DNA of 64,000 bases. It comes from Vreelandella glaciei (GTDB taxonomy: Bacteria; Pseudomonadota; Gammaproteobacteria; Pseudomonadales; Halomonadaceae). The notes under the pieces are model-generated. The model made no database searches and had not been told where the DNA came from. It saw only the letters and a program-made list of their open reading frames with translations. Each line of letters opens with the position of its first letter. Position 1 is the stretch's first letter. Shown in pieces: positions 37,401-45,378 of this stretch. The stretch is from the NCBI RefSeq assembly GCF_013415125.1, contig NZ_JACCDE010000003.1, positions 62,001 to 126,000 on the forward strand, in the 5' to 3' direction. The translations under genes were made by a program, and so were the position numbers.

Positions 37401-37857
37401 TTGTCAGGATCTGATTACCAAGGTCTCTACAGCAGACCTACCCCACGGCACGCTCTGTTTTGAAATTACTGAAAGTACCGCGATCGCCCAGCTATCCAGC
37501 GTAAAGACACTCATTAATACCTTGAGAGTTTATGGCTGCCGTTTTGCTCTTGATGACTTTGGTACCGGACTCTCCTCGTTTAGTTATTTGAAACAGCTAC
37601 CCGTTGATTATCTAAAAATTGACGGTAACTTCATCCGCAATGTGCATCAAGACCCGATTGATCGGGCAATGGTGGAGGCAATTCACTCGGTGGGTAAGGC
37701 ACTGGGGATCAAGACGATCGCAGAGTTTGTTGAAACCCAGGCTACGCTGGACACACTGCATCAGATAGGGATTGATTATGCGCAGGGGTATTTATTAGGA
37801 ATGCCTGAACCGCTTACCAATATGGCCGGCAACCGTATTCGAGTGATGCCTCGTTAG
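34477..37857 (+). CDS. Ammonium transporter fused to PAS-PAS-GGDEF-EAL (cyclic-di-GMP enzyme)
   Basis: 1126 residues from the ATG at 34477 (AAGGA seven bases upstream). An Amt channel domain covers about 10-395, with the conserved ATAATIVSGAVAER block. The twin pore histidines are H172 (in DFAGSTVVHSVGG) and H326 (in DDAVGAIPAHLISG). A HAMP-like linker (about 420-450, ADPFTEVGEIAASYNRV) joins two PAS domains (about 460-560 and 570-690). The cyclase motif is intact GGDEF (773-777), with an I-site RSSD (764-767) at the correct five-residue spacing. The EAL domain has EIL at 904-906 for EAL but keeps the Glu, ITES, DDFGTG, KID and AEFVET residues, so both activities are possible. It probably couples ammonium sensing or passage to c-di-GMP. 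No glnK is adjacent. Confidence 0.95.
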   Translation: MPATLNLDSSLIDTLWVLWAAALVFVMQAGFLCLEAGTTRTKNAINVAMKNVADFAIAVSVFWLIGFGIMFGDSLGGAVGTTLFGWQLDASGSWVITVFIFQTMFCATAATIVSGAVAERMPFLAYIWTALWIALIIYPVFGHWAWGGLLGGAAGWLGALGFVDFAGSTVVHSVGGWVALAAVLCIGPRSGRFAHGKPPTAFPSGNLPLAMLGALFMILGWFGFNGGSTLAVTDQIPGILANTVLGAVGGILSGMLMGMRTRRYADVMYAINGAIAGLVAVTASAHVISLPAAFGLGAVSGVLMVLTSEWLLSKRIDDAVGAIPAHLISGIWGTLALPWVADMALLDSGLSRPAQFGIQLLGVVVCGVWSFGSAWLIFRITRRFLPLRVSPDAEKMGLNLAEHGANNELNQLLEHMRQHEQQGDIRQRIEADPFTEVGEIAASYNRVTAALETAVGHTRVMLRNLRDGVITWQADGTLTSLNPGAEQLFNINAASLMGQPVSHLLPGFTLTPGARHEIKRRCDDKRIRYLEIQVSEGASGSASERSGMVRDITERRQLQEQLNRERDLARTTLASIGDGVITCDASGNVTFLNTEAQRLTGWSLKEAMDKPIHVVYQLLEEASGELLSNPARQVLTQLTSVHSTEHCLLVKCDQSYTPIQHSASPIRSRSGITLGAVVVFQDVSLTRQLTEQLSYQVSHDNLTDLLNRRAFESALNALLNRDDGQHVLCYLDLDQFKIVNDTCGHLAGDELLRQVSLKLKSHVRSSDIAARLGGDEFALLLPDCGLDRALVITEALRSDIENYRFAWQEHTFGIGVSIGLVELNAAQPMQLSQALHASDAACYAAKEAGRNRIHCYQPDDHLLLERHGELQWVQRLQNGLDNDAFRLFAQPIKAIYGDAPAYREILLRLEEHGELIAPGSFLPAAERYHFMVRIDRWVIRNTLAWLGDQNRQSSPPTYSLWGINLSGASLSDADFCQDLITKVSTADLPHGTLCFEITESTAIAQLSSVKTLINTLRVYGCRFALDDFGTGLSSFSYLKQLPVDYLKIDGNFIRNVHQDPIDRAMVEAIHSVGKALGIKTIAEFVETQATLDTLHQIGIDYAQGYLLGMPEPLTNMAGNRIRVMPR

Positions 37858-37886
37858 AAAAACGAGAGCGCTTAAAAGGCGAAAAC

Positions 37887-37906
37887 AAAAAAACCCAATA
37901 AAGGGC
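37887..37906 (-). terminator. Candidate terminator of the tRNA operon
   Basis: On the minus strand, a weak CCC/GGG hairpin is followed by seven T residues, 64 bp after the last tRNA-His. The T-run is convincing but the stem is not. Confidence 0.36.
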
Positions 37907-37969
37907 ATAAAAACCGAAAAATAGAAACTAAAAACAGGAGGAGATAACAAGAAGAGTACATGCGGGTAA

Positions 37970-38045
37970 TGGGGTGGATGATGGGACTTGAACCCACGAC
38001 CACCGGAGTCACAATCCGGGGCTCTACCACTGAGCTACACCCACC
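37970..38045 (-). tRNA. tRNA-His (GTG)
   Basis: Cloverleaf with 7-bp acceptor GTGGGTG / CATCCAC, the extra G-1 opposite C73 that is unique to tRNA-His, anticodon GTG in the loop TTGTGAC, T-loop TTCAAGT and an encoded CCA. It is the last gene of the operon. It differs from the next copy at one D-loop and one T-loop base. Confidence 0.97.
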
Positions 38046-38078
38046 ACAACCTAAAACTGGAAACGTAAACATTGTCAC

Positions 38079-38154
38079 TGGGGTGGATGATGGGATTTGA
38101 ACCCACGACCACCGGAGTCACAATCCGGGGCTCTACCCCTGAGCTACACCCACC
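38079..38154 (-). tRNA. tRNA-His (GTG), second copy
   Basis: Same structure as the neighbouring tRNA-His: G-1:C73 pair, GTG anticodon, encoded CCA. The sequence differs only in the D-loop (GGGGTAG for GTGGTAG) and the T-loop (TTCAAAT for TTCAAGT). The two lie 33 bp apart, a local duplication. Confidence 0.97.
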
Positions 38155-38232
38155 ATAGACAATCTTACGTAGAAACAAGTATTACATGCTTGAAGAATGA
38201 TTCTCTGACGGGTTGTTACCACTGAAATTAGG

Positions 38233-38309
38233 TGGCACGCCCAGCAGGAATCGAACCCGCAACCTACGGCTTAGAAGGCCGTTGCTCTATCCGGTTGAGC
38301 TATGGGCGC
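38233..38309 (-). tRNA. tRNA-Arg (TCT)
   Basis: Acceptor GCGCCCA, D-arm GCTC...GAGC, anticodon stem ACGGC / GCCGT with loop CTTCTAA (anticodon TCT, reading AGA/AGG), T-arm GCGGGTTCGATTCCTGC, encoded CCA. It lies between tRNA-Pro and tRNA-His. Confidence 0.97.
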
Positions 38310-38400
38310 ACAAAAAGCATTCAGAAATAACGAATACTGATGAGCACTAGACCACAACCAAAGCTTGAAAAAGCAAGCTACTACCTTTCACGTTTAGGTG

Positions 38401-38477
38401 TGGTCGGGATGGAGGGATTCGAACCCCCGACATCCTGCTCCCAAAGCAGGCGCGCTACCAGACTGCGCTACATCCCG
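38401..38477 (-). tRNA. tRNA-Pro (TGG)
   Basis: Acceptor CGGGATG, anticodon stem CCTGC / GCAGG with loop TTTGGGA (anticodon TGG), T-arm with GGGTTCGAATCCC, encoded CCA. It is the first gene of the Pro-Arg-His-His operon, directly behind a good promoter. Confidence 0.97.
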
Positions 38478-38527
38478 ATTTTTCATCACCCTAGACGCTA
38501 CCGCTTGGTCCGTCTCAAGCGAGGCAT

Positions 38528-38555
38528 ATATTACTATTTTTAATTTTAAAGTCAA
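38528..38555 (-). promoter_or_regulatory. Sigma-70 promoter of the tRNA operon
   Basis: On the minus strand, -35 TTGACT and -10 TAATAT are separated by 16 bases within an A/T-rich spacer. They are followed by a C/G-rich discriminator (GCCTCGC), typical of stable-RNA promoters under stringent control. Transcription should start about 40-45 bases before tRNA-Pro. The rest of the 257-bp gap up to folD holds no other clear element. Confidence 0.72.
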
Positions 38556-38734
38556 CCATTAAAGTGATTGTTCGTGAAGGCGCTTTGCCTGGATGCCCTA
38601 GCGTGCGAAAATTACCGCCTTAGAAAGCGTAGCCAACTGCGCTAGCAGCACTAGGTACTGTCTTAAAAGCCATTACGTCAAAAGGCTTCGAGACACCGCC
38701 TAGCCCTTTTCCACGTCCACAGGGATTTCTCTAC

Positions 38735-39607
38735 ATGACTGCCCAACTAATCGATGGCAAAGCCATCGCTGCTACTGTTCGCCAACAGGTTGCCGAGAAG
38801 GTTGCCGCACGTAAAGATGCAGGCGCACGAGCACCGGGCCTAGCCGTAGTTGTGGTAGGAGATGATCCCGCCTCTCACGTTTACGTCAGTAATAAGCACC
38901 GCGCCTGCGAACAGGCAGGCATTCTTTCCTTCCAGCATACTCTGCCCACTGCGACCTCTCAGCATGACTTAGAAACGCTGGTTGATCAGCTCAATAGCGA
39001 CCCGGCCGTAGACGGAATACTGGTTCAACTGCCACTACCCAAGCACTTAGATGCCGGCCCTATTTTAGAGCGTATTCGTCCTGATAAAGATGTTGATGGT
39101 TTTCATCCTTACAACATTGGTCGCTTAGCACAGCGCATGCCTGCGCTACGCCCTTGCACCCCTAAAGGCATCATGACCTTACTGGCGCAAAGCGACATCG
39201 CGCTACGCGGCTTGGATGCTACCGTGGTCGGCGCTTCTAACATTGTCGGCCGCCCTATGGCACTTGAACTGATGCTCGCGGGCTGTACCACTACCGTATG
39301 CCACCGTTTTACCCAGAACCTTAAAGACCACGTTAGCCGCGCTGACATTGTGGTGGTAGCCGTCGGCAAGCCAGGCATCGTTAAAGGGGAATGGATTAAG
39401 CCAGGAGCTGTCGTGATTGATGTAGGTATTAATCGCCAGGAAGATGGCACGCTAAAAGGCGACCTTGATTTCGCCGCCGCCGCTGAACGCGCTAGCTTTA
39501 TTACCCCGGTTCCGGGCGGCGTGGGACCCATGACCGTCGCAACGCTGCTCGAAAATACGCTTGAAGCCGCTGAACGGCACGATTTAACGCCCCAAGATCA
39601 CGCCTGA
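38735..39607 (+). CDS. folD: Methylenetetrahydrofolate dehydrogenase/cyclohydrolase FolD
   Basis: Bifunctional one-carbon enzyme of 290 residues. The catalytic Lys lies in [13 protein letters not shown], the folate-site block is [10 protein letters not shown], the dinucleotide loop is [13 protein letters not shown], and the C-terminal signature is [19 protein letters not shown]. It supplies formyl- and methylene-THF and links functionally to the glycine-cleavage genes of this window. It is 40 bp ahead of mtnN. Confidence 0.98.
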   Translation: MTAQLIDGKAIAATVRQQVAEKVAARKDAGARAPGLAVVVVGDDPASHVYVSNKHRACEQAGILSFQHTLPTATSQHDLETLVDQLNSDPAVDGILVQLPLPKHLDAGPILERIRPDKDVDGFHPYNIGRLAQRMPALRPCTPKGIMTLLAQSDIALRGLDATVVGASNIVGRPMALELMLAGCTTTVCHRFTQNLKDHVSRADIVVVAVGKPGIVKGEWIKPGAVVIDVGINRQEDGTLKGDLDFAAAAERASFITPVPGGVGPMTVATLLENTLEAAERHDLTPQDHA

Positions 39608-39647
39608 TTAATACATTTTCATCCCTTTTATGCAGGAGCATGGCGCA

Positions 39648-40355
39648 GTGAAGCGTATTGGTATTATTGGCGCAATGGCGCAGGAAGTAAGCACTTTAGT
39701 AGCGCAGCTAGACAATGCTGAACGCTATGAACACGCGGGTTTTACATTCCATACTGGAACACGTTATGGCCTTGAGGTGATTGTGCTGCAGTCAGGCATT
39801 GGCAAAGTCAACGCCGCAGTGGGTACCGCTATTTTATTAGAGCGCCACCAACCCGACATCATTATCAATACCGGTTCGGCGGGTGGATTTGCCACCGATT
39901 TAAAGATTGGCGATGTGATCATCTCTGATGAAGTACGCCATCATGATGTTGACGCCGTCGTATTTGGCTATGAGATGGGCCAAGTACCGGGGATGCCCGC
40001 CGCCTATCAGGCCGACACGGCGCTACGAGACATTGCCCGTAACGCCATTGCTTCATTAGGTGAGGTCAACATACGCGAAGGGCTGATCGCCACAGGAGAC
40101 GCCTTCATGGCCGACCCGGCTCGCGTAGAAGCAACCCGCGCCCAATTCCCCACCATGCTGGCCGTTGAGATGGAAGGCGCTGCGATTGCTCAGACATGCT
40201 ATCTCTACCAGTGTCCTTTCGTCGTGATCCGCGCACTCTCTGACATTCCCGGCAGTGGCGACAACCACCTCTCTTTTGATGAGTTTTTGGAAGTAGCTGC
40301 CGACCACTCATCGCGCATGGTCGATCAAATGCTGAAGCAGCTTAGCCTAGGCTAG
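39648..40355 (+). CDS. mtnN: 5'-methylthioadenosine/S-adenosylhomocysteine nucleosidase (GTG start)
   Basis: Hydrolyses MTA and SAH in methionine salvage and methyl-cycle upkeep. The GTG at 39648 has AGGAG nine bases upstream and gives the family N-terminus MKRIGIIGAMAQEV. The ATG at 39630 in the same frame has no ribosome site. 235 residues. Key parts: SGIGKVNAAVG, NTGSAGGFA, VEMEGAAIAQ (catalytic-site Glu) and RALSDIPG with the catalytic Asp. It is convergent with pyrC, 14 bp apart. Confidence 0.95.
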   Translation: MKRIGIIGAMAQEVSTLVAQLDNAERYEHAGFTFHTGTRYGLEVIVLQSGIGKVNAAVGTAILLERHQPDIIINTGSAGGFATDLKIGDVIISDEVRHHDVDAVVFGYEMGQVPGMPAAYQADTALRDIARNAIASLGEVNIREGLIATGDAFMADPARVEATRAQFPTMLAVEMEGAAIAQTCYLYQCPFVVIRALSDIPGSGDNHLSFDEFLEVAADHSSRMVDQMLKQLSLG

Positions 40356-40369
40356 CTGGTATCTCAGGG

Positions 40370-41407
40370 CTACGCCTTAATAGCCCATCCAAGCGATTCG
40401 CCCGCCAATAGCGGAATAATCGACTCGCCTTGGGCATAGGAGTAGCTCTCCGGCAGTCGCCATTCGCGTCGTTCTAGCGTCATGGTGTCAGCGTTAGGCG
40501 TCAGGCCATAAAAGCGCGGCCCGTTAAGGCTGGCAAAGGCTTCCAGTTTGTCCAAGGCATTCATTTCATCGAAAGCAGTAGCGTAAAGTTCAATGGCGGC
40601 GGGGGCGGTATAAGCACCCGCACAGCCGCAGCTTGACTCTTTAGCACCCTGAGAGTGAGGCGCGCTATCGGTGCCCAAAAAGAACTTGTGGCTACCGCTG
40701 GTGGCTGCTTTCAAAAGCGCCTGACGATGCTGCTCACGTTTGAGAATCGGCAAGCAGTAGTAGTGAGGGCGAATACCACCGACCAACATTTTATTGCGAT
40801 TGAACAGTAAGTGATGGGCGGTAATGGTAGCGGCTACGTTGTCCGGCGCTTGCGCGACAAACTCTGCGGCCTGCTGAGTAGTGATATGTTCAAACACCAC
40901 TTTCAGCGTTGGGTGGCGCGCCAGCAATGGCTTCATCACTTTTTCGATAAACACAGCTTCGCGATCAAAAATATCAATCTCAGCGGTAGTGACCTCGCCA
41001 TGCACTAACAGGGGCATGCCTACTTCAACCATCTTGGCAATCGTGGCATCACAATGGGCCAAGTCGGTCACACCTGAGTCAGAATTTGTAGTGGCACCCG
41101 CTGGGTAAAGCTTGACCGCTTTGACGATGCCGCTCTGTGCTGCGCGTTCAATCTCTTCGGGGGGCGTGGTATCGGTAAGGTAAAGCACCATTAAGGGCTC
41201 AAAAGTACTGCCCGCAGGTAAGGCGTCTAGGATACGTTGACGGTAATCAATCGCCTGGGAGGTTGTGGTGATCGGCGGAGTTAGATTAGGCATAATAATG
41301 GCACGCCCCATCTGTGCGGCGGTATGGCCTACCACCGCCTTTAGCGCTTCACCATCGCGTAAATGAAGATGCCAATCATCGGGGCGGGTCAGTGTTACAG
41401 TGTCCAC
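40370..41407 (-). CDS. pyrC: Dihydroorotase PyrC (class II, GTG start)
   Basis: Third step of pyrimidine synthesis. Zinc ligands appear in [10 protein letters not shown] (HxH), the carbamylated Lys in [15 protein letters not shown], His in LVHGE and FEHIT, and Asp in LGTDSAPH. The frame is open to 41521. The GTG at 41407, with AGGA six bases upstream, gives 345 residues, matching E. coli PyrC (348). It is monocistronic on the minus strand. Confidence 0.96.
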   Translation of the reverse strand: MDTVTLTRPDDWHLHLRDGEALKAVVGHTAAQMGRAIIMPNLTPPITTTSQAIDYRQRILDALPAGSTFEPLMVLYLTDTTPPEEIERAAQSGIVKAVKLYPAGATTNSDSGVTDLAHCDATIAKMVEVGMPLLVHGEVTTAEIDIFDREAVFIEKVMKPLLARHPTLKVVFEHITTQQAAEFVAQAPDNVAATITAHHLLFNRNKMLVGGIRPHYYCLPILKREQHRQALLKAATSGSHKFFLGTDSAPHSQGAKESSCGCAGAYTAPAAIELYATAFDEMNALDKLEAFASLNGPRFYGLTPNADTMTLERREWRLPESYSYAQGESIIPLLAGESLGWAIKA

Positions 41408-41598
41408 GGCGAGTCCTGTACTGGAGTGATGTCGGAAAAATGATAGCGACAGTATACGCAATTGCGCGATTGGATAAATCCACTCTTCGAGCGCCACACA
41501 TTTGCCCAAGTGTCGTATCATGGCGGCACTTTTCTTAATGAACCCGTCTTAACGACTAGGGTTGATAGCTCGCTTTAACGTTAAGGACCCGATTGTTT

Positions 41599-42015
41599 AT
41601 GCAGAATGTGCGACGTTATGCGGATGTCATTGCCAGTCTGGAGGGCGTGTTATGGCTAAGCTTGGCTTGGTCAATTTCGCTGTCAGTCCATATGGGCAGC
41701 ACGGAGCCTACCCTTGCCAGTTTGTTAGTGATTGGTGCTCTCGTGGTGTTCTGCTGGGCGCATCGACCACTGCGTTTTTTGTTAGGTCGCTACCATATTC
41801 GCAAGCGGCGAACCGATATGTGGATTCATATTTTAGCCCTGCCTCTGCTGCTAGCGATGTTCTTCCACATCATGTTGGAAGCCCTATTAGGCAGTGCCTG
41901 GCTGCCACCTAAAATGCTGCTATTTAATATCCTGGCCTCTGCTGGCTGGGCCACCTACGTCATGACGTTGTTTATTAAGTTTGTGATTCATGGCCTAAAA
42001 ACCAGGACTAAGTAA
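41599..42015 (+). CDS. Small four-helix membrane protein upstream of the RegB/RegA pair
   Basis: 138 residues that I do not recognise. Four hydrophobic segments lie at about 15-35, 40-57, 74-97 and 104-129. Between the second and third is a basic loop (RYHIRKRR) that should be cytoplasmic. There are no enzyme motifs. A TTG two codons upstream (41593) lies at better spacing from AAGGA and is an alternative start. It ends seven bases before the redox histidine kinase gene and is surely cotranscribed, so a role in the same redox sensing or respiratory process is likely. Confidence 0.8.
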   Translation: MQNVRRYADVIASLEGVLWLSLAWSISLSVHMGSTEPTLASLLVIGALVVFCWAHRPLRFLLGRYHIRKRRTDMWIHILALPLLLAMFFHIMLEALLGSAWLPPKMLLFNILASAGWATYVMTLFIKFVIHGLKTRTK

Positions 42016-42022
42016 GCTCATT

Positions 42023-43294
42023 ATGCCAACGGCTCTACCACTTCCGCTCTCTACGCCCAACCGTAATTTAGTGCGGCTCACTATCGTGCGCGGCATCACC
42101 TGGACCGGTTTTTTACTGGCCATTATTGTGGGTGTCGAATTGCTAGCCTTCGATTTACCAGTGACTGCTGTGGTGAGCGTGGTGATAGCCATGGGCATAC
42201 TTAATATCGCCACCTGGTGGCGGCTGGGTCGCCCACGGGCCGTTACCCACCTGGAGTATCTACTGCACCTACTGGCCGATATTGCAGGCCTTACACTGCT
42301 GTTTTACTTTTCCGGGGGCTCCACCAACCCTTTTATTACCTACTACTTAGTGCCGGTTACTATTGCCGCCGCCACCCTGCCCTGGCGCCACGCCTGGATC
42401 ATTGCCGCCTGCGCTATGGCGGGTTATACCTTTTTAATGTTCTCTTACTTCCCCATCCCGCAATTGGGTCATATTAATAGCGACAGCCCCTTGAGCCTGC
42501 ACATATTGGGCATGTGGCTTAACTTTGGTCTCTCAGCAGGATTGGTGACCTTTTTTATCTACAAAATGGCCCACGCATTGCGTAGCCGGGACCAAGCACT
42601 TTCACGCACCCGGGAAGCCGCGTTGCGTAATGAACAGGTGTTGGCAGTAGCCACTCAAGCCGCTGGCACAGCGCATGAATTGGGAACGCCGCTCTCTACC
42701 ATGGCGGTGCTACTCAAGGAAATGCAGGCCGACGCGCTACCTGATTCTGAGCTGCATGAAGACATTACCCTGCTGCGCCAGCAGGTGGACGTCTGCAAAT
42801 CACGGCTGCAAAACTTAGTCTCTAATGCGGATAGGCGCCGGATGGCAGAGCCTGAAGTGCTTGACGCAGAAGTTTGGCTAGCAGGCGTTGTGCAGCGCTG
42901 GCTAGTGCTAAGGCCGGATGTAAGCCATCATTTCGAGGTGGCCGAGAAGCGTAGCAGGCCATGGCTTGCGGTTGATGCCACGCTTGACCAAGCGTTAACG
43001 AACCTGTTGAACAACGCCGCCGACGCCAACCCTGAGCACATTGCGATTCGTTTAGACTGGCAGGATGAGAGTGTAGTCATTGATATACGCGACCATGGCC
43101 CAGGAGTGGCCATGTCGATTGCCGACCAGTTAGGGGAAACGTTTATCTCCACAAAAAGCAAAGGCATGGGCATAGGGTTGTTTTTAACCCACGCCACTAT
43201 CAATCGCTTTGGAGGCGGGGTAAGCCTGTATAATCACCCGGAAGGGGGTACGCTAACGGAAGTTACGCTGCCCCGCTGCGCGGCACCGCATTAA
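42023..43294 (+). CDS. Redox-sensing histidine kinase of the RegB/PrrB/RoxS family
   Basis: 423 residues. Six membrane segments lie in about 25-180, with the quinone-site motif GGSTNPF (98-104) known from RegB. The H-box is AAGTAHELGTPLSTM (His218). The redox box QQVDVCKSRL places Cys258 exactly 40 residues after the His, the same spacing as His225-Cys265 of Rhodobacter RegB. The ATPase domain has NLLNNAADANP, DHGPGV and KGMGIGLFL. It senses the quinone pool and phosphorylates the regulator encoded next. These systems control respiration and carbon use. Confidence 0.95.
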   Translation: MPTALPLPLSTPNRNLVRLTIVRGITWTGFLLAIIVGVELLAFDLPVTAVVSVVIAMGILNIATWWRLGRPRAVTHLEYLLHLLADIAGLTLLFYFSGGSTNPFITYYLVPVTIAAATLPWRHAWIIAACAMAGYTFLMFSYFPIPQLGHINSDSPLSLHILGMWLNFGLSAGLVTFFIYKMAHALRSRDQALSRTREAALRNEQVLAVATQAAGTAHELGTPLSTMAVLLKEMQADALPDSELHEDITLLRQQVDVCKSRLQNLVSNADRRRMAEPEVLDAEVWLAGVVQRWLVLRPDVSHHFEVAEKRSRPWLAVDATLDQALTNLLNNAADANPEHIAIRLDWQDESVVIDIRDHGPGVAMSIADQLGETFISTKSKGMGIGLFLTHATINRFGGGVSLYNHPEGGTLTEVTLPRCAAPH

Positions 43295-43336
43295 ACCCGG
43301 CTGCCCAAGCATCGCCTTTAATGGATTGAGGACAAC

Positions 43337-43876
43337 ATGCAAACGCGAGACCAACGCCTGCTGATTGTTGATGACGATGAAATGTTTTGTCATGTGCTAA
43401 ATCGCGCTTTAACGCGGCGTGGTTACGAAGTCATTGTTGCCCATAATGCCGATCAGGCCCTGGCAATGGCCGCCCAGTACTTGCCCACGATGGCGACCCT
43501 TGATCTAAAATTGGAAAATAGTTCAGGCTTAAAGCTGCTTCCCGAGCTACTGGCTATTTCACCCCAGTCTCGCATTGTGGTGCTGACAGGCTACTCCAGC
43601 ATTGCGACTGCCGTTGAGGCCATTAAGCTTGGTGCAGTTAATTATCTCTGCAAGCCGGTAGATGCTGATGATGTGCTAACGGCCTTTGAGCGCCAAAGTG
43701 GCGACCCTGATATTGAGTTGGCTGATAATCCACCTTCAATTAACCGCATTACCTGGGAGCATATTCAGAAGGTACTCCAGGAGCACGACGGCAATATATC
43801 GGCCACCGCCCGAGCACTGGGCATGCACCGCCGTACTCTGCAGCGCAAATTACAAAAACGCCCGGTGCGGCGTTAG
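43337..43876 (+). CDS. Response regulator of the RegA/PrrA/RoxR family
   Basis: 179 residues. The receiver domain has the acidic pocket VDDDE and the phospho-acceptor Asp56 in ATLDLKLENSSGL. A short Pro-containing linker leads to a Fis-type helix-turn-helix at the C-terminus (EHDGNISATARALGMHRRTLQRKL), the hallmark of RegA. It lies 42 bp behind its kinase. Downstream the strand is empty for 70 bp before the convergent bdhA; a GCCCC/GGGGC pair there (about 43902-43937) may form a weak hairpin. Confidence 0.95.
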   Translation: MQTRDQRLLIVDDDEMFCHVLNRALTRRGYEVIVAHNADQALAMAAQYLPTMATLDLKLENSSGLKLLPELLAISPQSRIVVLTGYSSIATAVEAIKLGAVNYLCKPVDADDVLTAFERQSGDPDIELADNPPSINRITWEHIQKVLQEHDGNISATARALGMHRRTLQRKLQKRPVRR

Positions 43877-43946
43877 ATTGTTGGTTAATTGCCAGCTAGT
43901 CCAAGCCCCACCACACTAAAATGTTTTATGGCAGGGGCCTGAACGC

Positions 43947-44720
43947 TTAATGCGCTGTCCAGCCTAGATCAATATTAAAGCTTGACCCGGTCACCGCACC
44001 GGCGGCATCGGACGCCAGATAGGCGACTAGTTGCGCCACTTCTTCAGGCTCGATCAAGCGCTTGATCGCCGCCTGTTTGAGCATGACTTTCTCAATCACT
44101 TCCTGCTCATCCATACCGTGCAACTTAGCTTGATCGGCGATCTGATTATCCACCAGTGGCGTTTTCACATAGGCGGGGCAAACAGCGTTTGCGGTAATCC
44201 CTTGCTCCCCCCCTTCCAACGCTGCGGTTTTGGTCAGACCAATCATCCCGTGCTTGGCGCTGATATAAGCTGCTTTACCAGGCGAGGCCACCTGGGCATG
44301 TATTGAAGCCACGTTAACGATGCGTCCCCAGCCTTTTTCGCGCATGTGCGGCCAGGCCGCTTGCGTGAGCAGAAAGGGAGCGGTCAGCATCAGATCCATG
44401 ATCTGCCGCCATTTTTCCTCGGGAAAGGTCTCAATCGAAGCTACATGTTGAATACCGGCATTATTGACCAATATATCAATTCCGCCAAAACGCTTAACCG
44501 CATCGGCTACCGCCGCACGGCAGGCATCTGGGTCTGTCAGGTCAGCTTCAAAAAAGGCAGCGCCAGCCTGTTCAGCTATCGCTTTTCCCGCCGGGTTAAA
44601 GTCGACCGCAAGCACTTGATGGCCTAGCTCGCAAAAGTGCTTAACAACCGCGGCACCGATACCACTGCTGGTTCCGGTGACCAGCGCTACACGCGGCGTT
44701 GAAACGGATGAGGAAGTCAT
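43947..44720 (-). CDS. bdhA: D-3-hydroxybutyrate dehydrogenase
   Basis: SDR of 257 residues from the ATG at 44720 (AAGGA seven bases upstream; a TTG two codons earlier is less likely). The cofactor loop is TGTSSGIGAAVV, with NNAG, the catalytic Ser of VNVASIHAQVASPGKAAY and the Tyr/Lys of YISAKHG. The GIQHVASIETFPEEKW and GWTAH blocks are typical of PHB-linked 3-hydroxybutyrate dehydrogenases. It makes acetoacetate, the substrate of the CoA-transferase encoded at 46.6-48.1 kb on the same strand. Confidence 0.92.
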   Translation of the reverse strand: MTSSSVSTPRVALVTGTSSGIGAAVVKHFCELGHQVLAVDFNPAGKAIAEQAGAAFFEADLTDPDACRAAVADAVKRFGGIDILVNNAGIQHVASIETFPEEKWRQIMDLMLTAPFLLTQAAWPHMREKGWGRIVNVASIHAQVASPGKAAYISAKHGMIGLTKTAALEGGEQGITANAVCPAYVKTPLVDNQIADQAKLHGMDEQEVIEKVMLKQAAIKRLIEPEEVAQLVAYLASDAAGAVTGSSFNIDLGWTAH

Positions 44721-44775
44721 GGGCAATTCCTTGTCATAAGTGGTCAGAAGGTGTTTTCAGTATAGCGGTACGTGG

Positions 44776-45201
44776 TTAAGCGTCAGGCTCATCGACCGGT
44801 TGCATTAAACGCGCCATCATTCGCTGCGCCAACCTAGCAGCCTCCTGCATATTCTCGAGCTCTTCTAGATTGTGCAAGATTGCGCGCTTATAGAGCTCAT
44901 AGCCACCAGGCAGGGGCTCAAGAGACAACTGATAGGTGCCTGAAGGTAAGGAAAGTGTCAGCGAACCTGCCAAAGGTTCCGTAAGATGGGATTGATCAGG
45001 CACCACGACCAGCCAAAGTTCACAGGGTGTAATCAACGCACCCACCATATTTCCTGCACCATGATGCTGAAAGCATAGCGCATCAAATCCTAAGCGCGGA
45101 TTCCATCCCTCCTGTTGTTTCATGGAAGGTAAATGCACATCTCGATAGGCCTTCGCCAGTTCAGCAAGAAGGGCGTATTCGTCAGCAGTCAGCGTATACA
45201 T
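44776..45201 (-). CDS. HybE-like protein (hydrogenase chaperone family), orphan
   Basis: 141 residues. The central block WNPRLGFDALCFQ, then MVGALITPCELWLVVVP, then LSLPSGTYQLSLEPL matches the pattern of the [NiFe]-hydrogenase chaperone HybE (VITPWxxxxVxxP, LPxGxxxFxxxxL). The Trp of the TPW motif is Cys here. A C-terminal helix rich in Met/Ala/Arg/Glu follows. There is no hydrogenase gene in the window, so the role is open; a general metalloprotein or folding role is possible. It lies 55 bp upstream of bdhA on the same strand. Confidence 0.72.
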   Translation of the reverse strand: MYTLTADEYALLAELAKAYRDVHLPSMKQQEGWNPRLGFDALCFQHHGAGNMVGALITPCELWLVVVPDQSHLTEPLAGSLTLSLPSGTYQLSLEPLPGGYELYKRAILHNLEELENMQEAARLAQRMMARLMQPVDEPDA

Positions 45202-45378
45202 AAACGTGTGATTTTTTCCAGGTGATAACAGGCATTAATGGGCAATGTAGCGAGCTGCTATTGGCGAAATAAGCGTTGCTAAGCCACAATGGGCGCAGAT
45301 TATCGTGCCGCAAAGACTTTTCACTCGGTTACGTTCCACTTTGTAACTTATTCTGCTTATCGTAAAGGAGCGCCACCT

